From Polaribacter sp. L3A8 (GTDB lineage: Bacteria; Bacteroidota; Bacteroidia; Flavobacteriales; Flavobacteriaceae): a DNA stretch of 64,000 bases. The notes beneath the pieces are model-generated. The model searched no databases. It was not told the DNA's origin and was given only the letters and a program-made list of their open reading frames with translations. The stretch spans positions 3,268,501-3,332,500 of the forward strand of contig NZ_CP047026.1 of NCBI RefSeq assembly GCF_009796785.1, read 5' to 3'. The translations under genes were made by a program, and so were the position numbers. Of this stretch, positions 52,344 through 60,926 are shown piece by piece (the first letter of the stretch is position 1; the number at the start of each line of letters is the position of its first letter).

Positions 52344-52396
52344 TGACAATATTAACCCATCTGCACAATTATGTGTGGAGTTAAAACCATTTCAGC

Positions 52397-53926
52397 ATGA
52401 AAACAGAATTAATAATTCGTTCAAATTCATCTGATATTGATTTTGCCTTATTAAGAGATGGAAAACTTATTGAATTAAATAATGAAACTAGTGATAACAA
52501 ATTCTCGGTTGGCGATATTTTTTTAGCCAAAATAGGAAAAGTTTTAACTGGCTTAAATGCAGCTTTTGTAAATGTAGGCTACCCAAAAGATGGGTTCTTA
52601 CATTATCATGATTTAGGTGCGCAAGTAAACTCATTAAATACATTCATTAAGAAAGTAAGCACAGGTAAGTATAAAGAATTCACTTTAAAGAACTTCCAAA
52701 AGGAAGAAGACATTAACAAAGACGGTAGTATTAACCAAGTACTAAAAACAGGGCAAAACCTATTAGTACAAATTGTAAAAGAACCGATTTCTACAAAAGG
52801 ACCCAGACTAAGTTCTGAGTTATCAATAGCAGGTAGATATTTGGTTTTAGTTCCTTTTTCTAACCGAGTTTCTGTTTCTCAAAAAATAGCAGACCCAAAA
52901 GAAAAAGAACGTTTAAAAAGATTAGCAAAGAGCATTAAACCCAAAGGGTTTGGTGTTATTTTAAGAACTGTTGCCGAAGGCAAAAAAGTAGCAGAATTAG
53001 ATAAAGATTTGCAAAACTCATTAGAACGTTGGGTAAGAATGTGTAAAAGTATACCTAATACAAACACACCAGCAAAGATTTTAAGCGAGTTAAACAGAGC
53101 ATCTTCTATCTTAAGAGATGTAATGAATGATTCTTTTACAAGTATTGTAACAAATGATGAAACTTTGAAAGAAGAAATAAAAGAATATTTACAAGAAATT
53201 TATCCCGAAAAGGAAAAAATTGTAAAATTGCACAGATCTGAAACTCCTATTTTTGAAAAATACGGAATAGAAAGACAAATTAAAACATCATTTGGTAAAA
53301 CAGTTTCTATGAGTAGAGGTGCCTATTTAGTTATAGAGCACACAGAAGCATTGCACGTTATTGATGTCAATAGCGGAAACCGTTCTAACAAAGCAGGTTC
53401 TCAAGAAGATACTGCATTAGAAGTAAATCTAATTTCAGCTACAGAAATAGCACGCCAGTTACAACTGCGTGATATGGGAGGAATTATAGTTGTAGATTTT
53501 ATTGATATGCACAAAGCAGAAAACAGAAATAAACTGTTTCAGCATCTAAAAGACCAAATGGCTTTAGATAGAACAAAGCACAAAATATTACCTCCAAGTA
53601 AATTTGGATTGGTACAAATTACAAGACAAAGGGTAAGACCCGAGTTAAGTATAAAAACTACCGAAGCCAACCCAAACAAAAATGGAGAAGTAGAAGCACC
53701 AATAGTTTTGTTAGACAAAATTGAGGCAGATTTAGAGAAGTTTATGTCAAACTCTAAAGCAGGGAAAATACAGTTAAATGTACATCCCTTTATTGCAGCT
53801 TATCTAACAAAAGGAGTGAGTTCTATACGTTTTAAATGGTATTTAAAACACAAAAAGTGGATTACAATTATACCTCGTGACGCTTACACATACTTAAATT
53901 ATAAATTTAAAACCTCAAAGTCTTAA
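52397..53926 (+). CDS. rng: Ribonuclease G/E family endoribonuclease
   Basis: A 509-residue single-strand-specific endoribonuclease, short like RNase G and without the RNase E scaffold. It has the S1 domain (about 37-125: GKVLTGLNAAFVNVGYPKDG), the 5' sensor/RNase H-like region, and the DNase I-like catalytic site with Asp323 and Asn325 in HVIDVNSGNRS and Asp367 in GGIIVVDFIDM, for Mg2+ binding. Functions in rRNA 5' end processing and mRNA decay by family. The leader carries two hairpins and the gene ends at a strong terminator. Confidence 0.95.
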   Translation: MKTELIIRSNSSDIDFALLRDGKLIELNNETSDNKFSVGDIFLAKIGKVLTGLNAAFVNVGYPKDGFLHYHDLGAQVNSLNTFIKKVSTGKYKEFTLKNFQKEEDINKDGSINQVLKTGQNLLVQIVKEPISTKGPRLSSELSIAGRYLVLVPFSNRVSVSQKIADPKEKERLKRLAKSIKPKGFGVILRTVAEGKKVAELDKDLQNSLERWVRMCKSIPNTNTPAKILSELNRASSILRDVMNDSFTSIVTNDETLKEEIKEYLQEIYPEKEKIVKLHRSETPIFEKYGIERQIKTSFGKTVSMSRGAYLVIEHTEALHVIDVNSGNRSNKAGSQEDTALEVNLISATEIARQLQLRDMGGIIVVDFIDMHKAENRNKLFQHLKDQMALDRTKHKILPPSKFGLVQITRQRVRPELSIKTTEANPNKNGEVEAPIVLLDKIEADLEKFMSNSKAGKIQLNVHPFIAAYLTKGVSSIRFKWYLKHKKWITIIPRDAYTYLNYKFKTSKS

Positions 53927-53960
53927 ATTCTTATAATATAAAGGCAATAATTTTTTATCA

Positions 53961-53994
53961 AAAAACCCCGTAACTTTTTAGTTGCGGGGTTTTT
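53961..53994 (+). terminator. Terminator after RNase G gene
   Basis: AAAAACCCCGTAAC pairs with GTTGCGGGGTTTTT (one mismatch), followed by TTTTT within the arm and G/T-rich sequence. It lies 35 bp past the stop. Confidence 0.85.
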
Positions 53995-54096
53995 GTGTTT
54001 TATAAGATTTTGTAATTATACAAAATACACCCAATTTGTCATTTCGAACATAGTGAGAAATCACACACCAAGTTTCATTTATTTAATCATGTTATT

Positions 54097-54192
54097 TTTG
54101 GGCGTTCCCACAAGGGGCAGGCTTTCGCACTCGCTTTTTTTATTCAGAAAAAGAATAAAAAAGAGCTCAGACAATTGCTCTATCCTTAACGC
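54097..54192. repeat. Dispersed intergenic repeat, copy 3 (best preserved)
   Basis: Begins TTTGGGCGTTCCCACAAGGG and continues GCAGGCTTTCGCACTCGC, then CTTTTTTTATTC facing GAATAAAAAAG, then GAGCTCAGAC and finally TATCCTTAACGC. It is GC-richer than its surroundings and relates to copies at 25471-25552 and 42856-42940. Confidence 0.7.
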
Positions 54193-54246
54193 GTAGTGAA
54201 TATTATCTTGTAAGATTCTTAAAATCTAATTGGTTGTAAATCACTC

Positions 54247-54278
54247 AGACCCTTCAGGTTTTTAAAACCTGAAGGGTC
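54247..54278. repeat. Hairpin AGACCCTTCAGGTTTT / AAAACCTGAAGGGTCT
   Basis: A perfect inverted repeat with 16-base arms and no unpaired centre, followed by TTTT. It may act as a terminator for either strand. The same general type (AGG/CCT core around TTTTCAAAA) is seen at about 30320-30350. Confidence 0.7.
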
Positions 54279-54557
54279 TTTTATAGAGGCCTCTTAACAG
54301 TGATTTCTCAATAATATTTACAAGTTATATGAGATTTATCCATCGCTTAAAAAAGCTCATTTCGAAATGACAAACTAAGTAGTTGTTAGGTGTGTAAGTG
54401 GTTCTTTTCACTCAAAAAAAAGATCCAAGCTTGTCACTTCGAAGTATTGAGAAGTCTCATAACAGTGATAAGATAACACAAACCAAATCCCATAAAAGTT
54501 CTCTCAAAACGTTAAAATGACAACCTAAACGCAAAGAAATACGTTTTAATTATAAAA

Positions 54558-55613
54558 CTATTTAGCCTCTTTAATTAAATATAAATAAACAGGGTAATGA
54601 TCAGAATAGCCACCTGTATAACCTCCGTTAGAAAAACTTCTAAAAGGATATCCTTTATATTTTCCTTTTTTAGTTGTTAAAAAGCGTTTGTTAAAAATCA
54701 TCGCTTTGTACATTTTATAAGTAGAAAAATCTTTTTCTCCTTTATCTAATAAAGGAGATGTAAAGAAAACCATGTCAAATAAATTTATTTTATCTCGGTA
54801 TTTTAAAGTGTTAAAGCCTCTGCGAAACATGTCTTCGTAAGGATTGTACAAATCTCCTTCGGTTACATCTTTCTTTCTGCTTTTTGTTTTTAATACGTTT
54901 TTAAAACTAGAATTTATAGGATCATCATTAAAATCACCCATAATTAAAATCTTAGCATTGGCATCTTGCTCTCTAACCTGCGCTATTATTTTTGTGTTCT
55001 GGTAGGCTGCTTTTTCTCTGTTTGGTCTACTTGCGGCTTCTCCGCCCCTTCTAGAAGGCCAATGGTTTACAATGATGTGTATCAATTCATCATCTAGGTA
55101 ACCAGAAACCAATAGTTGATCTCTAGTATAAACAGGATAATTGTCTTTAAATATTTTCGGATTAAAGGCTTCGTGATAAATAGGATTAAAATATTTTTTC
55201 TGATATAATAAAGCAACATCGATTCCTCTTTTATCGGGAGAATCGTAATGTATAATGCCGTAATCATTTTTTATTAAGTGTTTAGAGTGTATTAAATCTT
55301 CTAAAACATTTAAATTTTCTACTTCAGAAACTCCTATAATTGCCGGACTTGTATTGGTTTTATCTGCACCAATTTGAGCAATTGTGCTACTCAGTTTTTC
55401 AATTTTATCCCAATAAACCTTAGATCTGTTCGATTTTAGCTCCATCATTGGGCTTGCCTCATCATTCTTATTTACATCATTAATGGTGTCAAATAAGTTT
55501 TCTAAATTGTAAAAAGCAATGGTTCTAATCTTATATTTTTTTCCATTTTTTTGAGCATTACCAACTGTAATTGTTAGCGAAAAAATAATAATAAAAAATA
55601 TTTTCTTATCCAT
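54558..55613 (-). CDS. Secreted endonuclease/exonuclease/phosphatase-family enzyme
   Basis: A 351-residue protein with a signal peptide (1-20, ending GNAQ). It shows the DNase I/phosphodiesterase fold motifs: AFYNLENLFD, the metal-binding Glu in IGVSEVENLNVL, NHWPSRRGG, GDFNDDPIN and the catalytic GYSDHYPVYL (Asp-His). It hydrolyses a phosphodiester or phosphomonoester bond outside the cytoplasm. It is encoded divergently from a TonB receptor and a DUF5689 lipoprotein. A role in scavenging phosphate from nucleic acids or nucleotides is a family- and context-based inference. Confidence 0.9.
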   Translation of the reverse strand: MDKKIFFIIIFSLTITVGNAQKNGKKYKIRTIAFYNLENLFDTINDVNKNDEASPMMELKSNRSKVYWDKIEKLSSTIAQIGADKTNTSPAIIGVSEVENLNVLEDLIHSKHLIKNDYGIIHYDSPDKRGIDVALLYQKKYFNPIYHEAFNPKIFKDNYPVYTRDQLLVSGYLDDELIHIIVNHWPSRRGGEAASRPNREKAAYQNTKIIAQVREQDANAKILIMGDFNDDPINSSFKNVLKTKSRKKDVTEGDLYNPYEDMFRRGFNTLKYRDKINLFDMVFFTSPLLDKGEKDFSTYKMYKAMIFNKRFLTTKKGKYKGYPFRSFSNGGYTGGYSDHYPVYLYLIKEAK

Positions 55614-55745
55614 TTTAGTGTTTTTTATAATCTAGTAAAAGTAAGAAACTGAAGCTATTTTAAGTGTTAAGAAAACTTCAAATTCTTTGATTTATTTTTT
55701 TTTCATTAACTTTAAGTGCAAAAGAAAAAGAAAATTTTATTATTT

Positions 55746-58502
55746 ATGAAAAAAATTGTTATGGCAACTTGCTTGCTATTAGCCTCATTTTCGGGGCTTC
55801 ATAGTCAGGGAGTTGTAAAAGGTATTGTTTTAGATAACAATTCTAAGAAACCGATAAAAGGTGTTCTTGTTACTATTAAAAACACGTCTAAAAATCACAC
55901 CACAGACTTAAATGGTAATTTTATAATTAAGAATTTCCAAAACGGAAAAGCTGTTTTAGAATTAAAACTGATGGGGTATGAAACTCAAAATATTCCCATA
56001 GAACTCTCTGCTATAACGTTAGATTTAGGAAGTATCTTTTTATTTAAAGAGGTTGTAGAAAACCAAGACTTAAGTTTAATTACCCTTTCTGATGATGAAT
56101 TAAATGATGATGCAAGTGCTGCCGATAATATTTCTGGACTCTTACAATCATCAAAAGATATTTTTCTTAGAACCGCTGCTTATGAGTTTAGTTCTTCCTT
56201 TTTTAAGATAAAAGGATTAGATTCTGGAAACGGAAAAGTGCTTATAAACGGCATAGAAATGAATAAAATCTATGATGGTAGAGCACAATGGAGTAATTGG
56301 GGAGGTTTAAATGATGTGTTAAGAAACCAAGAATTTAGAAACGGTCTATCACCTTCAGATGTTACTTTTGGAGGGCTTTTAGGTGCTACAAATATGAATA
56401 CTAGAGCATCGGAACAAAGACCTGGGTTACGGGTTTCGTATTCTTCATCAAACAGAAGTTATCAGCATAGAGCCATGGCAACCTATGCTACGGGGATGTT
56501 AAAAAACAATTGGGCCTTTACTTTTTCTGGAAGCGGTAGACTAGGAAACGAAGGTTTTAATGACGCTACTTCTTATAAGGCGTATGCTGTTTTTACATCC
56601 GTAGAAAAAAAGTTGAACGATAAAAGCAGTATAAACTTTACAGGAATTTTCGCATTAAATAGAAGAGGGAAGTCATCGCCAAACACACAAGAAGTGTTTG
56701 ATTTAAAAGGAATAAAGTACAACGATTATTGGGGTTTTTTAGATGGAGAAAAGAGAAATTCTAGAATTAAAGAAGTAAATGAGCCTATTTTAATGTTAAA
56801 CCATTATTGGAATATTACTGAAAAAACTTCTATAAACACCAATATTGCTTATCAATTTGGTAAAATAGGCAACAGCAGAATCGATTATAATGGAGGTGCT
56901 AACCCAAGTGCCGCTTATTATCAAAATTTGCCAAGTTATTTTTTAAGAAATAACGATTTTGAAGGTGCTTATAATGCTGAAAATAATTTTAAAAAAGACG
57001 GACAAATAAATTGGAATCGGATTTTTGATGCAAATAAAACCAATGAAACTGCAGGTTTGGAAAATGCCTATGTTTTGTATGAAGATAGAAATGATGATAA
57101 ACAATTTACTATAAATGCCATTTTAAATACAGAGGTAAATGACAATGTTTCCTTAAATGGAAAAATTGAATACAAACAATTACGGTCTCAAAATTTTGCA
57201 GAAGTTATCGATTTGCTAGGTGGAGTCGGCTACTTAGATATAGATCCTTTTGGGGCTACAGAAGATGAAAAACAAAACGATCTTTTAAACCCCAATAGAG
57301 TAGTTGGTAAAGGAGATCAATTTAAGTACAACTTTAATTTAAATTCTGATATTATTTCTGCCTTTACACAAGCGCAATTTCAATACCATAAAATAGATTT
57401 TTTTGCAGCTCTAAAAGTAACAAGTACAACACATCAGCGAGAAGGTTTATATAAAAATGGAAGTTTTTCTGAGAATTCTTTAGGTGCATCCGAAGCACAG
57501 AAATTTATAGATTATGGTTTTAAAATGGGGGCTACGTATAAAATTACGGGTCGTCATTTGGTAGATATAAATGCAGCATATATTACTGAGGCACCAACCC
57601 TTAGAAATACATTTTCTAACTCTAGAGAAAATAACAATGTGGTTTTAAGTTTACAAAGCGAAAAAATAATTTCTACGGATGTGAGTTATGTTTATAGAAG
57701 TCCAATTATTACATCAAAAGTAACAGCGTATTATACCTCTGTAAAAGATGCAACGGAGATTTCTTTTTATTTTGCAGATGGAGTTGGAGGAGATAACACA
57801 GCCTTTGTGCAAGAGGTTTTGAGTGGAATTCGTAAAAAACATTTGGGGTTAGAGTTAGGGATAGAAGCGCAAATAACATCAACTTTTAAATTGAAAGGAG
57901 CTGCTTCTGTTGGTCAATTCACGTATGATAACAATCCTGATTTATACTTAACCACAGAAGCAGATACAGAATCTTTAACGGCGGGTTTTGTAGATGGATT
58001 TAAAGATTTTGGCAAGACAAATCTTGAGAATTACAAATTAGCTGCCGGACCACAAAATGCGTATTCGGTTGGTTTTGAATATCGTGACCCAAGTTATTGG
58101 TGGTGTGGTGCCACTTTAAATTTTTTCAGCAACACATTTATAGATGTTTCACCTTTAAACAGGTCTCGAAATTTTTATACAGATGATGATGGTTTGCCTT
58201 TTTTAGAATATGATAATGAGATTGCAAAAGAACTTTTAACGCAAGAGAAATTCAACGATTATTCTGTTGTAAATTTTGTTGGAGGAAAATCTTTTATCAT
58301 TAATAAACATTACATAAGTTTTTTTGTAACAGTAAATAATTTGTTGAATAAAACCTATAAATCTGGCGGATTTGAACAAGGAAGAAATGCCAATTACAGA
58401 CAATTATTAGAAGATAAATCTTTAGATAAACCTGTTTTTGGGAATAAGTATTGGTATGGTAGAGGCGCAACTTATTTTTTAAATGTAAGTGTGTCGTTTT
58501 AA
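55746..58502 (+). CDS. TonB-dependent receptor with CarboxypepD-reg domain
   Basis: A 918-residue outer-membrane receptor. I chose the ATG at 55746, which gives a normal signal peptide MKKIVMATCLLLASFSG; the frame is open ten codons further. Then a CarboxypepD-like domain (about 22-110: GVVKGIVLDNNSKKPIKGVL), a plug (about 120-225, ADNISGLLQSSKDIFLRTAA and LINGIEMNKIYDGRAQW), and a barrel. The plug is SusC-like but without a full SusC signature. It faces the secreted phosphatase gene and is followed by a DUF5689 protein, which suggests uptake of a product of that enzyme. Confidence 0.9.
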   Translation: MKKIVMATCLLLASFSGLHSQGVVKGIVLDNNSKKPIKGVLVTIKNTSKNHTTDLNGNFIIKNFQNGKAVLELKLMGYETQNIPIELSAITLDLGSIFLFKEVVENQDLSLITLSDDELNDDASAADNISGLLQSSKDIFLRTAAYEFSSSFFKIKGLDSGNGKVLINGIEMNKIYDGRAQWSNWGGLNDVLRNQEFRNGLSPSDVTFGGLLGATNMNTRASEQRPGLRVSYSSSNRSYQHRAMATYATGMLKNNWAFTFSGSGRLGNEGFNDATSYKAYAVFTSVEKKLNDKSSINFTGIFALNRRGKSSPNTQEVFDLKGIKYNDYWGFLDGEKRNSRIKEVNEPILMLNHYWNITEKTSINTNIAYQFGKIGNSRIDYNGGANPSAAYYQNLPSYFLRNNDFEGAYNAENNFKKDGQINWNRIFDANKTNETAGLENAYVLYEDRNDDKQFTINAILNTEVNDNVSLNGKIEYKQLRSQNFAEVIDLLGGVGYLDIDPFGATEDEKQNDLLNPNRVVGKGDQFKYNFNLNSDIISAFTQAQFQYHKIDFFAALKVTSTTHQREGLYKNGSFSENSLGASEAQKFIDYGFKMGATYKITGRHLVDINAAYITEAPTLRNTFSNSRENNNVVLSLQSEKIISTDVSYVYRSPIITSKVTAYYTSVKDATEISFYFADGVGGDNTAFVQEVLSGIRKKHLGLELGIEAQITSTFKLKGAASVGQFTYDNNPDLYLTTEADTESLTAGFVDGFKDFGKTNLENYKLAAGPQNAYSVGFEYRDPSYWWCGATLNFFSNTFIDVSPLNRSRNFYTDDDGLPFLEYDNEIAKELLTQEKFNDYSVVNFVGGKSFIINKHYISFFVTVNNLLNKTYKSGGFEQGRNANYRQLLEDKSLDKPVFGNKYWYGRGATYFLNVSVSF

Positions 58503-58588
58503 TCGCGGGGCGATAGCCAAGGGTTTAATTCTCGAGGTGAAAAAGCATGTTTCGGAAGCATGTCTCGTACCCTTGAGGGGAGGTTGTT
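58503..58588 (+). promoter_or_regulatory. GC-richer structured element between receptor and DUF5689 gene
   Basis: About 85 bp of unusually high GC for this genome. CAAGGGT (58518-58524) can pair with ACCCTTG (58569-58575), enclosing GCATGTTTCGGAAGCATG (two GCATG copies) and the palindrome CTCGAG. It could be an RNA element between two genes of one operon, or a repeat. I cannot assign it. Confidence 0.4.
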
Positions 58589-58607
58589 AATTAAAAAAAA
58601 ATGAAAA

Positions 58608-60029
58608 ATGAAAAAGAATAGAATAATCACAATAGTATGGGTGTTTATAGCGAGCATCTCTTTTATTACCTGTGTAGAAGATGGAAGTTTTACAGTGCCA
58701 GAAAGTTTAGGGAATGAAGAAAACGAAGCTGTAAGTCAGATTTTAGATAGTATTGCTGCCGGAACACTTCAATTAAAAACGATACAACAGCTAAAAGGAC
58801 AGTATATAATTGGTAGTGATCCTTTAGAAATTACTTCTAACATTGTGGTAAAAGGATATGTAATTTCTTCGGATAAATCTGGTAATTTTTATAAAGAGTT
58901 TTATATGCAAGATGCTCCCGAAAACCCGACTGCAGGCATAAAAGTTGCCTTAAATTTAAGCAATAGTTATAATAAATTTAATATCGGTAGAGAAATTTAC
59001 ATTCGTTTAAAAGGGTTGTATGTTGGCGAAACTAATTCTGGAGATGGTAATATTACCATTGGAGGAAAAGTAAGTGCTACAGATCTTAATGAAATTGAAA
59101 ACGTAACAACAAATCAAATTCCAAACCATATTTTTAGAACAGAAACAACCGAAGATATTGTACCAAAATTAATTGATTTTGCAGGGATTAATGAAACTAA
59201 TATAGGAACTTTTGTAGCTTTAGAAAACGTGTTTTTTGATGCTGAATTAGCCGGTAAATCGTATGTAGACCCAAAAGAAGATTTTGATACACAACGTAAA
59301 ATTCAAACTTGTTTAGGGTTAGGGTATGATTATATATGGTTAGAAACGAGTTCTTTTTCTCGTTTTTCAACAGAAACGTTACCCGAAAAAGCAGGAAGTA
59401 TTAAAGCTATTGTTTCAAAAGATTTTAGTGGAGATCTTATTGTCCTTAATTTGAATGATACGGATGATGTTTACATGAATGATGAAAGATGTATGCCTTT
59501 GCCAATAGAAGAGTATACTACAATTTTGTTAGAAGAAAATTTTGATAATGAGTCTGGTGAAATAGATGTTTTAAATTGGATTAACTTTAGAGAAGAAGGG
59601 ACTAAATCTTGGAGGTCTTATACAGATACCTATTCGCAAAGTAAAGCGGCAAGAATAGGTTCTAGTAGTTCTGGAGATGAAAGTACAATAACGTGGTTAA
59701 TTACTTCGGGCGTTAATCTAGACACAACATCACAAGAATTTTTGTCTTTTGAAACCTCTAATAGCTTTGGAAATGGAAGTAATTTACAGGTTTTAATTTC
59801 TACAGATTTTGATGGAGATGATAACAATATAAACACGGCTACATGGACTGTTTTACCTGCAAAAATAGTTTCTAATGGAACGAATTATAAGAGTTGGGTG
59901 CATTCTACGTATATCGATTTATCTAATTATTCCGGGACAGCTTTTATCGCTTTTAAGTATACAGGAAACGGAAATGTTAATTTTGATGGAACTTATGAGC
60001 TAGATAATATTAGTGTTATTGCTAAATAA
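58608..60029 (+). CDS. DUF5689 / choice-of-anchor-type lipoprotein
   Basis: A 473-residue exported lipoprotein with a signal ending near Cys22 (ASISFITCVED). The first domain (about 40-300, YIIGSDPLEITSNIVVKGYV, ITIGGKVSATDL) resembles DUF5689, an OB-fold-like domain in Bacteroidota surface lipoproteins; the second (about 305-473, ILLEENFDNESGEID, FIAFKYTGNGN, GTYELDNISV) is a jelly-roll of the choice-of-anchor J type. It follows the TonB receptor and is likely its surface partner. No T9SS tail. Confidence 0.85.
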   Translation: MKKNRIITIVWVFIASISFITCVEDGSFTVPESLGNEENEAVSQILDSIAAGTLQLKTIQQLKGQYIIGSDPLEITSNIVVKGYVISSDKSGNFYKEFYMQDAPENPTAGIKVALNLSNSYNKFNIGREIYIRLKGLYVGETNSGDGNITIGGKVSATDLNEIENVTTNQIPNHIFRTETTEDIVPKLIDFAGINETNIGTFVALENVFFDAELAGKSYVDPKEDFDTQRKIQTCLGLGYDYIWLETSSFSRFSTETLPEKAGSIKAIVSKDFSGDLIVLNLNDTDDVYMNDERCMPLPIEEYTTILLEENFDNESGEIDVLNWINFREEGTKSWRSYTDTYSQSKAARIGSSSSGDESTITWLITSGVNLDTTSQEFLSFETSNSFGNGSNLQVLISTDFDGDDNNINTATWTVLPAKIVSNGTNYKSWVHSTYIDLSNYSGTAFIAFKYTGNGNVNFDGTYELDNISVIAK

Positions 60030-60042
60030 CTCTTATCTAAGA

Positions 60043-60076
60043 GGTGTTTCCCTTATCTAAAAAAGGGAAAAACACT
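60043..60076 (+). terminator. Probable terminator after the DUF5689 gene
   Basis: GTGTTTCCCTT pairs with AAGGGAAAAACAC with a small bulge, followed by TTTCCTTT. It lies 14 bp past the stop. Confidence 0.55.
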
Positions 60077-60178
60077 TTCCTTTATTAATGTGTTTTACTT
60101 CTGTTAATCAGTTGTTTACCTGTTGTTGTCCTTTTTTTTTATTGCAATTTTGATGTGTTGAAAATTAAAAGCATTAAG

Positions 60179-60850
60179 ATGAAAAATTTATTAAGTGTTG
60201 CAATTAATGAAATAGGTGTAAAAGAAATAGCAGGAAGTAGACATAGCAAGCGCATTTTAGAGTACGCAAAAGAATCTGGTTTTCCTTGGGTTAATGATGA
60301 TGAAACCCCTTGGTGTAGCATTTTTATGAATTGGGTAGCTAAAAAAGCGGGCTTAAAAAATAGTAATTCTGCAGCTGCACGTTCTTGGCTAAATGTGGGG
60401 GAATCTGTAAATAGCCCAGAACCTGGTGATGTAGTTGTTTATTACAGAGGAGACTTCAATTCATGGGAAGGTCATGTTGGTGTTTTTATGGGGTATTCTG
60501 CAGATGGAACTAGAATTTACACTCTAGGAGGAAACCAATCTGATACTGTTTCTATATCTGCTTATGCGGCTGATAAATTATTAGGTTTTAGAAGGTTAAG
60601 CCCTAGTAGAAAGCCAGTTTTACCAAAACCAACTCTAAAAAGAGGGTCAAAAGGAGAAGAAGTTGTAAGACTCCAAAATATATTAAAAAGTCTAGACTAC
60701 GCTGTAGGAACTTCGGACGGAGATTTTGGACCTAAAACACAAAACGCACTTATCTTATTACAATCTACAGAATTCGGTAGAGAAGCCAACGGAATTTATG
60801 ATGAAGGTACTAAAACATACATCAATTCTTTATTAGAAAATAGAAGCTAA
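60179..60850 (+). CDS. NlpC/CHAP-like amidase with peptidoglycan-binding domain (TIGR02594-type)
   Basis: A 223-residue protein from the ATG at 60179. The N-terminal Cys protease-like domain (about 1-145) resembles TIGR02594: EIGVKEIAGSRHSKRILEY, the Cys in DDETPWCSIFMNWVAKKAG, the His in WEGHVGVFMGY. A PG_binding_1 domain follows (about 160-222: LKRGSKGEEVVRLQNILKSL, DFGPKTQNALILLQ). There is no signal peptide, as in phage endolysins and some effectors. It probably cleaves peptidoglycan peptides; export would need a holin or a secretion machine. It heads a group of large unassigned proteins. Confidence 0.85.
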   Translation: MKNLLSVAINEIGVKEIAGSRHSKRILEYAKESGFPWVNDDETPWCSIFMNWVAKKAGLKNSNSAAARSWLNVGESVNSPEPGDVVVYYRGDFNSWEGHVGVFMGYSADGTRIYTLGGNQSDTVSISAYAADKLLGFRRLSPSRKPVLPKPTLKRGSKGEEVVRLQNILKSLDYAVGTSDGDFGPKTQNALILLQSTEFGREANGIYDEGTKTYINSLLENRS

Positions 60851-60926
60851 TCAATTTAAAAATAAAACCAAACGGCGTTAACCGAAAAGCCATAACAGAG
60901 TACGTAAAAACTAAAAACTAAAAAAG

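Larger units (their letters stand above)
53995..54557. repeat. Repeat-rich intergenic gap
   Basis: 563 bp without a credible gene, made mostly of repeats. It contains the STTCGAA-type element TGTCATTTCGAACATAGTGA (about 54038), an inverted relative CTCATTTCGAAATGACA (about 54357-54373), a further one TTGTCACTTCGAAGTATTGA (about 54434), the dispersed repeat copy 3 at 54097-54192 and a perfect hairpin at 54247-54278. Such elements are found between genes in many flavobacteria. Confidence 0.7.

Noticed and set aside
53993-54196. 67-codon ORF downstream of RNase G
   Set aside because: It consists of the terminator arm, an STTCGAA repeat and a dispersed repeat; coding is accidental.
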